A DNA stretch of 64,000 bases from Sipunculus nudus (taxonomy: Eukaryota; Annelida; Sipuncula; Golfingiida; Sipunculidae). The notes beneath the pieces are model-generated. The model had not been told where the DNA came from, searched no databases, and was given only the letters and a program-made list of their open reading frames with translations. This document shows, piece after piece, positions 23,693 through 36,770 of the stretch (positions within the stretch are counted from its first letter, which is position 1; each line of letters opens with the position of its first letter). The position numbers and the translations under genes were made by a program. The stretch spans positions 38,068,714-38,132,713 of the forward strand of contig CM049320.1 of the NCBI GenBank assembly GCA_026874595.1, in the 5' to 3' direction.

Positions 23693-23806
23693 GGCAGACG
23701 ACTGTGTTTATAAAAGCCGGAAGCGCGCCAGCCGTCTGCCGGATGTGTTTGTGTTGGACAGGTGACGGGGCATTGTCAAGGCCACCTGTCGGTAAACACA
23801 AAACCT
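23693..23806. other. Two adjacent hairpins with paired E-boxes
   Basis: Hairpin 1 pairs GGCAGACGACTG (23693-23704) with CAGCCGTCTGCC (23729-23740): 11 of 12 pairs across a 24-base loop holding TTTATAAAAG. Hairpin 2 pairs CAGGTG (23759-23764) with CACCTG (23783-23788). Its pairing extends outwards into TGTGTTTGTGTT on the left and TAAACACAAAAC on the right. CAGGTG/CACCTG are E-boxes of the Snail/ZEB/bHLH class and TGTTTGTG/GTAAACA are forkhead-like, so an enhancer is one reading. A small inverted-repeat element or structured RNA is another. Confidence 0.45.
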
Positions 23807-24154
23807 GCTGGGAAGTTGCTTAACATCTGCGTGTTGGTAGGAGCAGGTTCAAAACATGGTCCTTGCGACTTTAAAAACTGTCTGTGACTAACTAGAACTC
23901 ACCTAAACCTCCTTTTCCAGATTGTTTTCTGATGTAACAAACTACGTTTAAAGAAGTGCTTACCACCAAAAATTTGGTATTGCCTACACACGCATACAAT
24001 CAATGTACATTTGTCTTATGTCACCGAGAGCCTATACACATGGACTAATTGGTCATGAGTTATAGTAATGAAATAACTTGTACGCTGCTTTGGGAATTTG
24101 TAGTGGACACCAACGGGATTAAAAAGGCAGGAGAGAATATATACCTGTCCTCCC

Positions 24155-24156
24155 CA

Positions 24157-24195
<39 letters not shown>
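24155..24195. repeat. (CT)n(AC)n compound microsatellite
   Basis: A CT run passes directly into an AC run; common, hypervariable repeat type. Confidence 0.95.
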
Positions 24196-24429
24196 TAAAG
24201 TGATATCAGAGAGCGAACATTAACTATGATGATGAGGGTTTAACAGTCATGCATATATAGTAGCTCCCGCATATTACACAATAAGGGAAATGCCGTCCCG
24301 CAAAAAGAAATTCCAGTTTTGCAAAAATCCGGTGTTGTTAACAGTTTTATTTGTTTTCATATGCCTGTATGTGTTTGTTTTGTTACAGGGTGAAAAGCAA
24401 AAAAAAACACTTTTTGTTTAAAATGTTTC

Positions 24430-24830
24430 ACCAGGCGGTCTAACTCCGTGATCGACAGGGCGGAACATCCAGCGTCCCGTGTTTGCGTAAATCTGCCCCG
24501 GCATGAGCAGGAACCACACTCTTAAATGAAAGGTTTATAAACTTTCTCCTCCTAAGAGGCGGCACAGACTGTACCAGTTCTTACAGAGAGTAATGTAAGG
24601 CAGCCTCGGTCCTTGCTGTGTGGATATTGATAGAATCGGTATGATCTGCGAGCTGCCTGTGGCTGACGAGGAGATTACGGACTTAATGCTGAAATACAGG
24701 CCTCGCCGGCCTCTGATCGGCTTCGGCTGAGACAGCGGGTTGCCAAGTGGTCAGCACCTGTTATACTGTTCAGCCCTGCGGCCAATAGCGTCACAAACAG
24801 CCAACCAGCTAATCATCAACAGACATGCAA
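24430..24830. promoter_or_regulatory. GC-rich block with CCAAT-like box, possible regulatory element
   Basis: This ~400-bp stretch is clearly GC-richer than its flanks, with several CpGs (GCCTCGCCGGCCTCTGATCG) and GCCAATAG near 24780. No open frame or splice pattern accounts for it. Promoter, conserved non-coding element or old GC-rich transposon are all possible. Confidence 0.25.
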
Positions 24831-24974
24831 GCAAGACCAAATAAACACGGACCAATGTCAGCACCGATCCCTGGTAACGTGGTACTGAGATGTTGTACTA
24901 TAAAGAGGATACGTGAAAATTATTCAAAACGTAAGTGTAAAATCAAATTGATAATCAGGCAAGTTTTAATTTGG

Positions 24975-25390
24975 GGAATTTAATACAAGTCCGAGCCCAG
25001 ACCACTCGAGTTGGAATCTTAAGTCCTTTAGGTTAGAGTTCATGTCCACCTTCTTCTAATCCGAGTCCACTGAAACCCTGAATCCAAGTCCCAAAGTCCA
25101 ATTTAAATTCAAAATTTAAAATGGACCAGAAGTATTTTTATGTTTGTTTACACGTTTTTGCATGAATGTTTAATAAAATTAAGCTCACGATGCAGAGCTT
25201 ATGCTTGGTATATACAGTTCTTTTTTTGTCAATATGCCAACTGTTATAGTAGTTCGTACATGTCAATATAAATGAATAAATGAATCTTCTTGACTCGAGA
25301 TGGCCTCAAAGTCCTTACCTCCGAGTCCGAGTACAAGTCCGAGTGCTGGACCCTCGAGTCCAAGTCCAGCTCCCTAAAATAGTGGACTCA
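24975..25390 (-). repeat. GACTCG-rich dispersed repeat, copy 2 (reverse)
   Basis: On the - strand it starts with GACTTGGACTCGAGGGTCC and GTACTCGGACTCGG. It then passes through an AT-rich centre with ACATTCATGCAAAA and ends in GGACTCGGATTAGAAGAAGG, the same layout as 3825-4262. The flank units are better preserved here than in copy 1. Confidence 0.65.
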
Positions 25391-25909
25391 AGTGCTCGAC
25401 AGAGATAAATACTATATCATGAAGCTCAAATGAGAAAATGGCAACTTCAGCTTTTATTAAATGGAACCTCGGTTAATGCTTTGCAAGATCCAGTTCCATT
25501 TTTCAGTCGATATTCCCTGAATGCGAATAGTCCGTTCACCATATTAAAATGTTTAATCATTAGTCAGTGGCAAATTCTTGGAAATGGCGGGACAGTAACT
25601 GTATAAAATGACATCTCACCTAGAGTACACAATCAAGTTAGACGTGCAAATGTCAAACTCATTTTCTCAGTCCAGATACAAGTATCAGAGAACGGTCATG
25701 TACAATCAGTAAATAAACTATCCTGTAGAACGTGTTTAAATCTTGGTGTAAAATATAACAAGAAATCCACATACTACGGTATGCAAGCCTCCGCTATGTG
25801 GGGGTCCCTATTGTGAGATGCTCTGAAAACCGTGTTTGCATTCACTTATTTGGCCCTTATTCCCAGGTTCATTCGTGCATAAGTGACTGTACATTTGTGA
25901 ATATTCCTT

Positions 25910-26103
25910 GATGACGTTCCTGAATCCGGGTTATGTGCCGGATCCACACCAAAATCTATTCAATTCTTCCTTGACGCATTCCCGAAATGCCATGAAAATT
26001 TCATGAGATTCTGTTCAAGATTGTGTGCGTGTTATTTTGTTAACACACGCACACAAACACACACGAACGAAGATGAACACATACCCTCCGGGCGGAGGCA
26101 ATA
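25910..26103 (-). repeat. Short dispersed repeat R2, copy 1
   Basis: On the - strand it runs from GCCTCCGCCCGGAGGGTATG through a CGTGTGTGTTTGT tract and TCTCATGAAATTTTCATG to GGATTCAGGAACGTC. The same order is found at 36950-37152, with partial copies at 30839-30945 and 63594-63668. The conserved GGAGGGTATG boundary in every copy suggests a fixed element end. The 75-aa frame at 26032 is a shadow. Confidence 0.75.
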
Positions 26104-29100
26104 AATGTACTGTGACATTACAGTGTTTCTGTTAAATCTTATCAAGTGAGAAAACAAAGGATTTTCTTGTTTCATGGCACGTGTTGACGTTTTAAAGATC
26201 GACCTACACAGACTGGAATAAGAATCCCCGCAAGCATAATAATTTGATTTTTTTTTCATTGTGAATGTGAACGTTTAACAAAAATGCTGTACTCTGGCGT
26301 GTATAGTATAATGGCTTTAGTGGGGTCAGCATTGTGTCTAATCTGGAATGTTCCTGTTCGGTAGTTTTAAACTCCGCTCATAAAAGGTGTATTTTGGCTC
26401 TGGTGCCATCGGCAATGTTTTGGAAGAATCAGATGGCTTGTGAAATGGTAAAGGAAGCCGTGCAAAAACTGGAAGTGTGTATATCGTTAAAGGGGCATAT
26501 TCTTATAAAATAATATTCAAATATTATGGCATCTGCAGACATTTCGTTCTAAAATCATTAGTATACTCCTGTTACCCTGTCAGTTCCTGGACAAATTTTG
26601 TCCCTAATGCCTCTGACTGGGTGGCCTATACACGCAGAGTAAGTAATCCCCCTGTGTCGCAATGGTATCTGACCATTTGAATTAATAATATATTATGGTG
26701 ATCCAAATAACTCCAAAATGTCATATCATGGATTATTTTTTTTTATCTTATCCAAACCCCCAATAAAATTATAGAAAAATCCTTTCTTACCATTTTGCAT
26801 GAAGTTGTTAACAGACAAACTAGCCAACGGGAAAAACATACCCTCATGGTGGGGGTATAATGACCGTCATGTAAATGTCAGTGGAACTCTATAGAGACAG
26901 AATAAGAAAAACAACTTCATAAAGAAGAAGTCCACGTGACATCCGTAAATAATCACACTATATTCATAACCTTGTATAAAAGTTATATATCACGCACACG
27001 GTGATATTAAGCAGAGGAACCAATTAAATAGAGGAAACAATTTTAATACAATAGGCCATGTTTGAATGATCAAAATTTCCTTCTGTCGTTAACTTTGCTC
27101 CGTTTATTACTGTAAGCGGAAGTTGCAAGTTGAACGAAGGAGAACGGAATAAGAAGACTGCCGTATCAATGCTTACTGAGCGTGCATGGTTTATTGTGCT
27201 CAAGTAGCACTCGCGGAAAGATTGATATGGGGGCCACATGAAATGTGCCTTTTCATGACCCAGACAAATATCAATAACTGTAGTTCTCTCCTAATGGACC
27301 CGACCGGGCTATAAGCTGTATATCTTATACTTGTTTTATTACCTTTTTATTCCTTATATTTTTATTTCTCTCTTAGCTGACTTTGTAGATGGGTGGTTTA
27401 ACTGGTACTTTAAAGGCATCTGCTGGTTTGGAACATCCCATTACATATCGTTGAATTAACGATTCCAGTGCATGGTAAGGGAGCAACATAACAACAAAGG
27501 GTTTGTATGTTTGTTTGGTTTGTCTGTTTGCAACTTTACTCATAACGTATAATGAAAGAATTTTGATTAAACCTGACCATGAGAATGGAGAAGACCATTG
27601 AACTTTGGAGGTAATCTGGATCACCATAATCAGGTTCTCTTTACAATTCTGAGATACAGAATTTTATTTATCACGGCCATTAAGTGGTATATAAGGAACC
27701 GTCTTTGTACCGGCGAGCAGTGCTTATCTGTGATCCAACCATGAAGTAATTACCTGTGTAACGTCCACCAGTTCATTATCCTGTTGAGGGTATTGTGACA
27801 AAGAATAAAATTAAAAGACTTCATGTCGTGGTCATACTGAAAAGTTTTAACATGTCTAGCTCCTGGAAAGTCAGTTTTGTGGAATAGCTCACTGACCTCC
27901 CTTTAACCAGTGGAGCAGGTTTGGTCAAGCTAAAGGCGATTGTTAGGATTAAGTTATTTGTTTAAACAGTACATATCCCTTGGATCTATAGTATCTGTTC
28001 GTACCGGATATGTATTTAGCTGTTAGAAATGGTCAATTAGTCAGAACAATTGTAGAGAGTAGTCAATAGAAGGAGAGTCAGCGGCAGAGGCTCAGAAATT
28101 AAGATAGAGTGAACAGAGTTGAGTAATGCATCTTTAGGAACAAAAGTCAGGAATTAACAATTGTTATTTGTGAGAGGATCATTTATGTGGGACAAGATTC
28201 ATCAAACAAAGAATAAAGTTTCATATGTGAACAGTAATAAACCACGATCAACCGTCAAGAAGTGTTCTAAAGTTTACCAGCTGAAGAGAAAGACCTAACC
28301 CAAACCCTTAAATTGTGGTGACAATTAAAGTAACCCACACACGTTTACAGTAGATATATATATTTTCTGGGGAACTTACAATTTTTAATGATTTCAACAA
28401 CATGCAATAAATTGTCTGAAGATTCAATTAAGTATTAATATGAGATAAACTGCAGCACACCGTGATGCTGTTATAAGTCGCTAATTAATTTGTACATTTC
28501 TTTCACACGATAGTTTGGGTCTTAAATTCATGGAAAAAGTCAGCTCACGAAATCGGCGAAAATAAAACACCATGGGGTGATTGTACAATACACACCATAT
28601 ATGGGGTTCGATGAGAGCAGTTCTTGGGAGACCACGGGCTGTAAGTTATTCTGCTCAGAGAGCCTATTAACCGCTAATTCCGGCAAGTCCACAGAACCTA
28701 TTCATATTATCCACAGAAACCAGTCCATTATTATTGATGGATATAAGCGGAATGCCGCCTTATAATGGGACTTATTGTATTAGAATGCCTGTGTTAGGAC
28801 ACGGAAGCCGGCTCGGTGCAGATACGGAATTTACCATTGTCATCTAGACTTGTGTGTGGCGAGAGACAGAAAAAATATATTCAGACTGAGAGCTGCTGCG
28901 AGACACGCGCAGAAATTAACAGACTGATTACAATATTGTAGTGCAAGCCCCGGTTACAAGGTCATTGTACCTACGCTGTCAGCGTTTCTCGAAACTTTGA
29001 CGAAATACTCCGAAAGTTCTCTCAAATACAAAGAGATCATTTTGGACGTGGGTATTTTTTTTTTTTTCATAAACTTTGAAAACTTATGTGTTTGTACTTA

Positions 29101-30838
29101 GTACCCTGTCCTTTCTTGTCACACTGCAAAACAAAACATTTCTTTTGAAGCTATAACAAAAATATATCAAAGTTGGTTCATTTGACCGTCTACAAGAGAA
29201 AATCACTTGAACAAACAAACTCAATCTCTCAGGTTGGCGGGAAAGGAGCAGACGAAGCGATAGCTTCCGGTGTCAAAGAAAATTAATTCTCTGTCCTTTA
29301 GGAGGCAATGACTTTATCTATTCTGTGTGGATCTCCTGGGAAATTTCTTGAGGATTCAGATAGACTGTAATCAGATTCAGCATACAGATGGGTGGACATT
29401 ATCTCCATCATCAAGCGGCCCATGGTACCATAGCTGTAATTTGCTTTAAGAAGCGAGTGTAAAACTGACTGCCTCTAGGGTGGATCGTCCCGGGATCAGG
29501 CTACGGGAAAACAAAACATATATCACTCCACTGTAGATGAACATGAATGATTCACAGAACCGCAGGGATTGACTTTTTTGCCAAATACTATTTATCACTG
29601 ATCCTTGATCCCTCGAAAAGAGTCTGCTTTCATATGTTTTTTTATATTTTATAACCCGTCCGGGGCATATCGTTTGAAGTGCTACAAAACTAAATCAAAA
29701 GAACACACCAGTCTACTTGCCTGGTGGAGGAAGACGATTTCCACCGAGTTTTATCTGTTTTGCCGAATCAATCAGACCAGTCTTTTGAACTATGTACATA
29801 CATATTTTTCATCATTTTTTTAGGTCGTTCATGCTGTGTGTTTGTTATATCATATATCTACACTAACCTTATTTGTGATTGAACAGTTAATGGGTCGGGC
29901 AGTCATGATAGAACTCGCAAAGTACTCGTCTGCTTGTATTTATTTCTAGTTTATTTTATGGCTTTTATTATTATCATCATTACGAATATCAAGTTACGAA
30001 ACTTTCTTCGCCCTGGTTTAATGCCGACAGTAATGACGGTGAAGCTGCGTAAGCTAATTGTACCGACGACACATTGTTTCTCTCCGACGCGGAATTTATT
30101 GTCTGGCAATTCATTTATATATTGTTTTGTTCGAATTCAGTTTCATATATTTCGACCACATATAATACAAGTGACGGTAAAACATAACAAATATGAATAT
30201 AACGTACATTGCAAATTAACATGCATTTTATACATTTTAGTTTTCCTGCAGAGCGGTTGAACTGCTTTTATAACGTCTTTTTTATCACCGTTTTGGTAAT
30301 TCTTCCTTTTTTTACAAGTTGTACTGAAGCAGAAATATTCACTGGTTATTAATAAGTCATTGTCGCTCACTGGTGATTAACTCAAAATTAAAAAGACAAT
30401 GCTGTACATTAAACGTTGATGTCAAACTTGCGTGAAAACAAAAATATTGCCCGTTCAGGATCACTAGAAGCTTACCAGAAGCCGAGTCGGCGGATTACGG
30501 AATAATAACTGTCGTTTTATAGCATACTGTGTAAAGCAGTCCTCTAGAAACCCAAACAGATCAGCTCTCCCAGTAGGTATTAATCATGCTGACTAACCTG
30601 TGCTGCAACAGGCCTGTTTGGCTGCGGCAGCAACCACTTATCTCAGTGCTGTTAACCTTGCATTCCTGTTCCAATAGCGTAAGCCCCTGGTTAAGGCTAG
30701 TGCATAACTCCGCCGTTGGCTGCACGCGGTGAACTACATTACAACGTAAAATGATACACATACATAGAATGTGTGTATAGTGTGAATAGGTCAGCAGATT
30801 CAACCAGAAATCTGCATTCTAAGGCATGCATGTGGGTT
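26104..30838. other. No recognisable gene
   Basis: AT-rich intergenic DNA. Open frames are all below about 110 codons, without domains. GC-richer islands near 28600-28760 and 29250-29480 show no coding signal I can defend. Confidence 0.45.
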
Positions 30839-30945
30839 AGCATTCGCTTATTCGCAATCCGTTCATGATTGCGTGAGTTATGTTTTGAACTAACACACAT
30901 ACGAACGGGGATGAACGCATACCCTCCTGGCGGAGGCAATAAGTG
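30839..30945 (-). repeat. Short dispersed repeat R2, partial copy 2
   Basis: It contains the GCCTCCGCCAGGAGGGTATG end, CATCCCCGTTCGTATGTGTG, and AACATAACTCACGCAATCATG on the - strand, then stops. The ATGAAATTTTCATG half of the element is missing. Confidence 0.7.
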
Positions 30946-32550
30946 CAGAAATGTCACATTTTTTATATGACATGTCCAAGGCTCGTTTGTTCTGATAACG
31001 GTGACCATATGCTGAGCTATTATTATTCCTTCTGGGTTGAAGGTTTGATGTTCAAGGGGCTGGGAAATTTCAAGAAACCATAACCTGTAGTAAAGACACG
31101 TACCGAATTTAATTTAAAATACATGAGCTTCACTGTGTCATTTCATTTTATTTTTTTACGAAAATACCTACATGAAAATAACTCGAAAAGATGCACCTGT
31201 ATTACAATTAACGTAATTTTTTTAATTGTCTTGCTAGTCAGTTACTTACAAAAAAGAACTGTACTTACAAATCAACTATTTGCATTACTTATTTGTTTTA
31301 TAATTACTATGCTGTTATGTCCCCTGTTTGATAAATATCAACATTGAATAAAAAATATCCACAATGAAGCAAAAATGCTATATCTAACTCGCGTGCTGCC
31401 TTATCATTACAAACGTTCCTCGAAAATGAGAGATAGTTAATTCTAAAAATGCCAAAGAGGACAGGAATCGATCCATCAATTAAATTTCTTACGATTTGTC
31501 GAAAGCGTGTTGATGCTCGCCTCAAGTTTCGTTTTTAGACGTAGCTTGAGTGATGATGATTTCATGTTAATTTTGAAAAAATAAATGTTAATAGATCATG
31601 CGGTTACAGACAAGACTTAAACGATTGGAAACATATTTTTTTGCGATAATGACTTTTAAAATAATTAGGTTTTAGCATCTCCTGACATATTCAGCTCAAT
31701 TTATCATGCTTATTTGATAATGCCAAGTCAGCAGTTTTTGAAAGAATCTGTAATCTACAAGTCGCTGAAAATGTAACTTGATCACCAGAGTACGCGCAAG
31801 CAGGATTTATCATTCTTTTTTACAACTTTATCCCTTTCCAGAGACCCATGATATACGTGAGGCTACAAAACGGTGAACAAAGAGTATATATCATGGTATG
31901 GATTTGCTCAATATTTTTTTTATTGGAATAGAAAAAGTGAATAAAAAAGAGTGTATATAGTCCGTCCTTTTTATTTCCTCCACAACGGTAATAAACTAGG
32001 TCACGTGACAATTATTTTTATAGTTATTTTTCCGGTTCCTGTGTGTAACTGATAACGTGACATTACAACATCCGGACACAGATATGTTGATCTAGAGGGG
32101 AAACACAACAGCCCACATCATTTATTAGATGGTGTATCACATGTACCCCAGACATAGGTCAAGACATAGTTTTCCATCTTTTTGTCCTTTTTTTTAATTT
32201 TTGCTTACATTTAATTGCTTTTAGAAAAGTCAGCCTTCTGGTGAGTCAAAAGTGAATTTACATAGCTAAGGATCAATAATGCCACCAAGGGGACATCCCT
32301 GGCCAAGGAAATCTTGGAGTTATGTTCAAAATGGAGTGGGAGCACATCTCAACTTAAATCAGTCAAGATAAAAAAAGTCAACCGCACTGTATCTACAAGC
32401 AGTACAAGTGAGATCATGTATTGCACGGCTTGTATGCCTTTGCAGAATATTGTTGTTTGCATTTGATTGTGGAAGCACAGGGCCGTCTTAAAGCTAGCTA
32501 TTCATCAGGCTTTTCTGTATAATCTCGCGATTTCTGGTCGACTCTGGCCT
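30946..32550. other. No recognisable gene
   Basis: AT-rich spacer; frames at 31123 and 31307 overlap in opposite directions with no support. Confidence 0.45.
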
Positions 32551-32557
32551 GTTCTTA

Positions 32558-33030
32558 TGGTAGCATCGCTGCAAAAAAAAACACTAAACTTTTAAATCAA
32601 CTATAAAGCTATAGTAAACTATAATTTTATAAATGCATATTTGACCCCATAAAGTATAAATTATTTTAAACCTGATACAGAGCTCTTTCTTTTGGTGTAT
32701 GTATTTACAAAATTCACAATAATTTCATGTGACATTTTAACATTTTGAAAATTTTAAAGTTTTAGATGGTACACAATTTTAAGGAAGCAGTAACATCAAA
32801 CCACTTTTAAATGGGCTTATATCAAACTAAAATTTAAAAACCGTTTTTTTTTTCTCTATCATGCATGTTCCTTTCTGACTTAAAATTGAATTTTTAAATT
32901 TTGATTCATTAAACAATTTTACATTTAATTTGCAGACATGAATTTAAAATGTGAATTTCGTAAACACATATGCATATAGGTACAGCTCTGATTAATTTTG
33001 AATTTAGGGGGTTTTACCAGGGATGCTACC
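32558..33030 (+). mobile_element. MITE-like element, ~470 bp, TTA flanks
   Basis: The left end TGGTAGCATCGCTG and the right end CAGGGATGCTACC are inverted copies. TTA lies immediately outside both (32555-32557 and 33031-33033). The interior is AT-rich with mirror-like TTTAAAATT tracts and no coding frame. A 3-bp TTA duplication would again fit a PIF/Harbinger-type non-autonomous element; only about 13 terminal bases match, so the call is moderate. Confidence 0.6.
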
Positions 33031-33033
33031 TTA

Positions 33034-35410
33034 AGGACTAAAAAAGGATATTATAATGACTCTGTTATGGATGTTCAAGTGTAGTTAGTTGTGTATGTGC
33101 GAAAGATCAACGGTCACTAGTTGCAAAACGTGGTTTGCAAAACTCTGGTTCGTCTGACCTGCCGCCAGATGTCGTTGTTAATGAGCTTGGATTATTTGGT
33201 TTGTCCCTACATGTTATAAACACAAGTGCTACCACTCTATACTTTTTCAAAAGTAACATACCTTTATTTAGGCAAGACTTCTTCTTATACTTTTTTCATA
33301 CTTTTTCAGCGGTTAATACGATTTTATACTGTTTTCCCATAAATCACCATCTTCAAATGGTGATTATAGGCTATTTACCTAGTGCAAGTGAGTGCAGTGA
33401 ATATGCTCTGTAAATTTTTCATTTTATTAGCGTTGATTTATTTCTGGGATCTTGCCAGGTTTTTTATAATCACTGGTTAGAAGGAATACTGGAATATACA
33501 TACCTGAAGCTTATTGAGAAGTATCGCATTTTGTAAAATTGTACCAAAAAATGCATTTGGCATATGGTTAAAATAATATCTTTAAATTTAATTAATAGAC
33601 CTCAGATATCGGATATTGGTCCCATTTAGCATGGGCACACTGGTACTTACCCAAGGACTCCAAGGGGTGAAAGGCCCATGCACGCAAAGTTGCATTGTTT
33701 TTTTAGACGAGGAAGAAAATCCTTATCATAACAAAATATTTTTTTTTTCATTTTAATTTCAGTGTGATGCAAAATATCTTGTTCAAAAACTGGTTAACGA
33801 GTGTTAACACTGCATTTTAATCTTTTCCCAATAGCACTTGGCAACTTTGAAACCAAGCAAAACTTGCGTGACGTACGTTGATCGTACATAATGATAAATA
33901 AATGAAAGACAATGAATAAATGACATTTACTGTCATCTGTCAGTGGTAAGTGTAGTTAATTGTATCAATGATAAGCAAATTGCCAGTAATCGCCGGGCAA
34001 ATGCGTACATCTAGTAGAGTATTCTTTTTGTTGCAAACGTAATGAGTGTTCAGAAATTTCAGATGTTGAACGGCTTTCACTGGTCTTGCAACCGTACCGG
34101 GGGCGGGGGCATCATATCACTTTTCCCAGGAGACCATAATGATGTTAAGACGGCCATGTCGAAATTGCTTTATTTAGAGGGGCGGACGTATGCATGCATT
34201 CACACACCAGATTTGTTAAATTTACATAAAGTATAGTGTTTTCTCCTTAAAATATTATAGTATCTGCCATTATTTCGCTCTATAACCGTTTTGTTTAGTT
34301 CTGATCACGTGGAATTTTATCTGCACCGGGCGCGACCAGTGGCCCGTAATATAAACATGGCGCGCACGCCATCTGGTGGACGTACCGCGTAATTTCACAA
34401 AGCGAGATCTTTCAAGCTTTCAAGATTTGTTTTTCCATGTTCCTTTCTTATCCTGGGAGTTGTCGTGCATGTACAAAAACTGGTCATGCAGATGTGCGAA
34501 CCGGAGATATTAAGTAAGGTAGCCGGGATATTATTGTTGGGAAAGTGTTGTATTCAACTAAAATTTACGAAGAGCATGATATTATACACATATTATTTTA
34601 TTGCAAATATGTATGTATTTTTAATATATTATGATCCTGCTTGTATCATTATATAAAATGACTGAGAACATGTTTCACTGGTACAGACAAAAAGTCTAAG
34701 CGCAACTGGCAGTCCCCGATGAATGTAAAAAATGATATATAGACTGATATCCAGCACAATTTGCAACAGTCTAACCACAAGGTGGCAAAATTTCCAGTGC
34801 GGACCTACTCTTAATACATGTAATGCAGTTGCAAACGAAGATTCCGGTCATGTGCCTTTCTATATAAACAAGTTACTGGCTGCATTATTTACCGGCTTAG
34901 CGCTCAGGAAGGTAGGGGAATGTTTACAAAGTTGACTTAAACCTGTTTATGCCAATATTTATTCAAAAAGGGATTCAAGGGCCTGTACAGATATCACGCG
35001 ACGGCCAGTGTCAATAAACCATGGCGCAAGTCTTAAGCCGACGAAAGGACGCTCCCCATTGCCCCTGAAGCTCGGCAATCACTCTACAAAGGAGATGTTG
35101 TGAATTCCCATCCTGGTAATATCATAGAATTACAAGAACAAGTCGTTCTCCCTTTGATAGGGACTGTATGTCATGTCAAATCAAAAGAAAAACAACCGGT
35201 CTCGGATGGCGGGCGCTTTGTGTCGTATTGCTCCTGATGCGGGACTTGCCATTATCCTTAATGTAACTATGTATATCCATCATGTCTGCTTCGTATCTCA
35301 TTTTCTAATCAGACTGAACGTGCCCTGCCTCTGTAAAGCTGCGTTTACTTTGCGTAAGCGGTAGTTATTTTACCATTGATCCTTTATTTGGCTGCAGTGT
35401 GCGGAATGCG
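33034..35410. other. No recognisable gene
   Basis: AT-rich DNA. The frames at 33135 (92 aa) and 34042 (64 aa) have no domain. A GC-richer patch at 34320-34390 carries GCCATCTGGTGGAC, loosely CTCF-like but not a good match. Confidence 0.4.
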
Positions 35411-35413
35411 GTA

Positions 35414-35836
35414 TGAAGTCGTCCTCTCATCTGCCGATTTCTGCAGGCCGGAAAAATCGGTAGGATCGGTAGATGTGAGGGTGATGTCGGCCGGATTTTT
35501 TCAAAAATCTGACAGGAAAAATCGGTTGCAAACACCTTGACAATGTCAAGAAATTTTCGGCCGGATAAAAATAGGCCGGAAATTCGGTAGATGTGATGAC
35601 GGAACTGAAAAAAAAATCGGCTGATGGACAACGTGCCTTTCCTTCTTTTTATCATTTCTGACCCCAATAATAATCCTGGAAACGTGACCAAAATGACCTG
35701 GGAAATCTGGTGATCTGCAGAAAAAGTCGGCAGTTGTGCGTGCACTCTCCGACCGGGGAGACTTGTAGATCTATCCGGCCGGTTAAAAAACCGCCCGACA
35801 ATAAAAATCGGTAGTTAAGAGGCCGGCTTCAGACAA
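35414..35836 (+). mobile_element. Inverted-repeat element, ~420 bp, CCGGCC-rich
   Basis: Near the left edge GAAGTCGTCCTCTCATCTGC is followed by CGATTT. Near the right edge the inverse reads AAATCGGTAGTTAAGAGGCC then GGCTTC. The inverted repeat covers about 25 bp with five or six mismatches. The interior repeats ATCGGTAG and GGCCGGA units. The hexamer GCGGTA is found just outside both ends (35408-35413, 35837-35842) and may be the target duplication. The 126-aa minus-strand frame inside is a by-product. Confidence 0.6.
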
Positions 35837-35842
35837 GCGGTA

Positions 35843-36486
35843 AAATTGGATTCCTAGTGGAGAATGGGATACGGTATAGCAACGGCGGGTCCTAGCTGTT
35901 TACCATGTTATTAAGTGTGTTTTGACATCACCAGTCTCACACCGCAGTGTTTTACCGGCCATCCAGTTAATGCTCCACGCTTTTATATCGCATCCTGCCA
36001 TCGTAATCCGTATATCGCATACAGCAATCCAGGTAAACACAGCTTTATATCCAGTTTAGATACCTATATCTGTCGTTTCGGTGTAACTCGGCCGCCCAAT
36101 TTTCATGTTCCTCTGAATATAATTAACCTCGGCGCCGACATAAAGTCGGTCATTTTGCGCAACATGTAGCATATATGGCAAAACGTTCTGCAAATATGTT
36201 AAATTGCGGGATTTAACGTTAAACCTTGGAGACGACATGAGCAATAAAGCGTTGCGTCACGACAAAAGGCCACTCAGAATGGACAAATCCATGTGTGGGT
36301 GTCATGTTACAAAAAACATTGTGATGCATTGGGTTTCAAGAAATATGTAGCGGAACATGTTGCACAACATATACTAGTAACCGTATGTATGTCTGGCTTT
36401 GGCCGTAGCTACCGTGCTGCTTCCCTACTTAAGTAATAAACTGGGATTTTCATGAAGAAAGCTGGCAACGTACATTATTTAAAATA
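35843..36486. other. No recognisable gene
   Basis: Frames of 84 and 62 codons overlap on opposite strands; neither has support. Confidence 0.4.
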
Positions 36487-36770
36487 TAACCTTAGAAATA
36501 TAAAAATCCATGTTGCCATTTTTACTTTGTATGTTAAAGGTCAACAAACAAGGTCAAGATCAGGGCTTTTCGTATTTTTTTATTTTTCCAGAGTTGTCAT
36601 TTCGTATGGATTTCATGAGGGAGAAGAGCGCGCAACATAGATCATGTTAACCATATCATACTAAGAATCCTTGTTGCAATTTTATTGTAGATTCAAGGTC
36701 ACCAGGCAAGTCCAAGATAATGACATTCTATATTTCTTAATACTTGAAATTTATTGGACGCTGTTCAGGA
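36487..36770 (+). repeat. Diverged tandem pair, ~170-bp period
   Basis: The segment around ATCCATGTTGCCATTTTTAC, AAGGTCAACAAACAAGGTCA recurs about 170 bp later as ATCCTTGTTGCAATTTTATT, AAGGTCACCAGGCAAGTCCA. Divergence is high, so the duplication is old. Confidence 0.5.

Noticed and set aside
34355-34382. CTCF-like site GCCATCTGGTGGAC (and GGCCTCTGGTGGTC near 45290)
   Set aside because: Each has several mismatches to the core consensus; such partial matches are expected by chance.
35365-35745. 126-codon minus-strand ORF
   Set aside because: Lies within the inverted-repeat element at 35414-35836 and follows its internal repeats.
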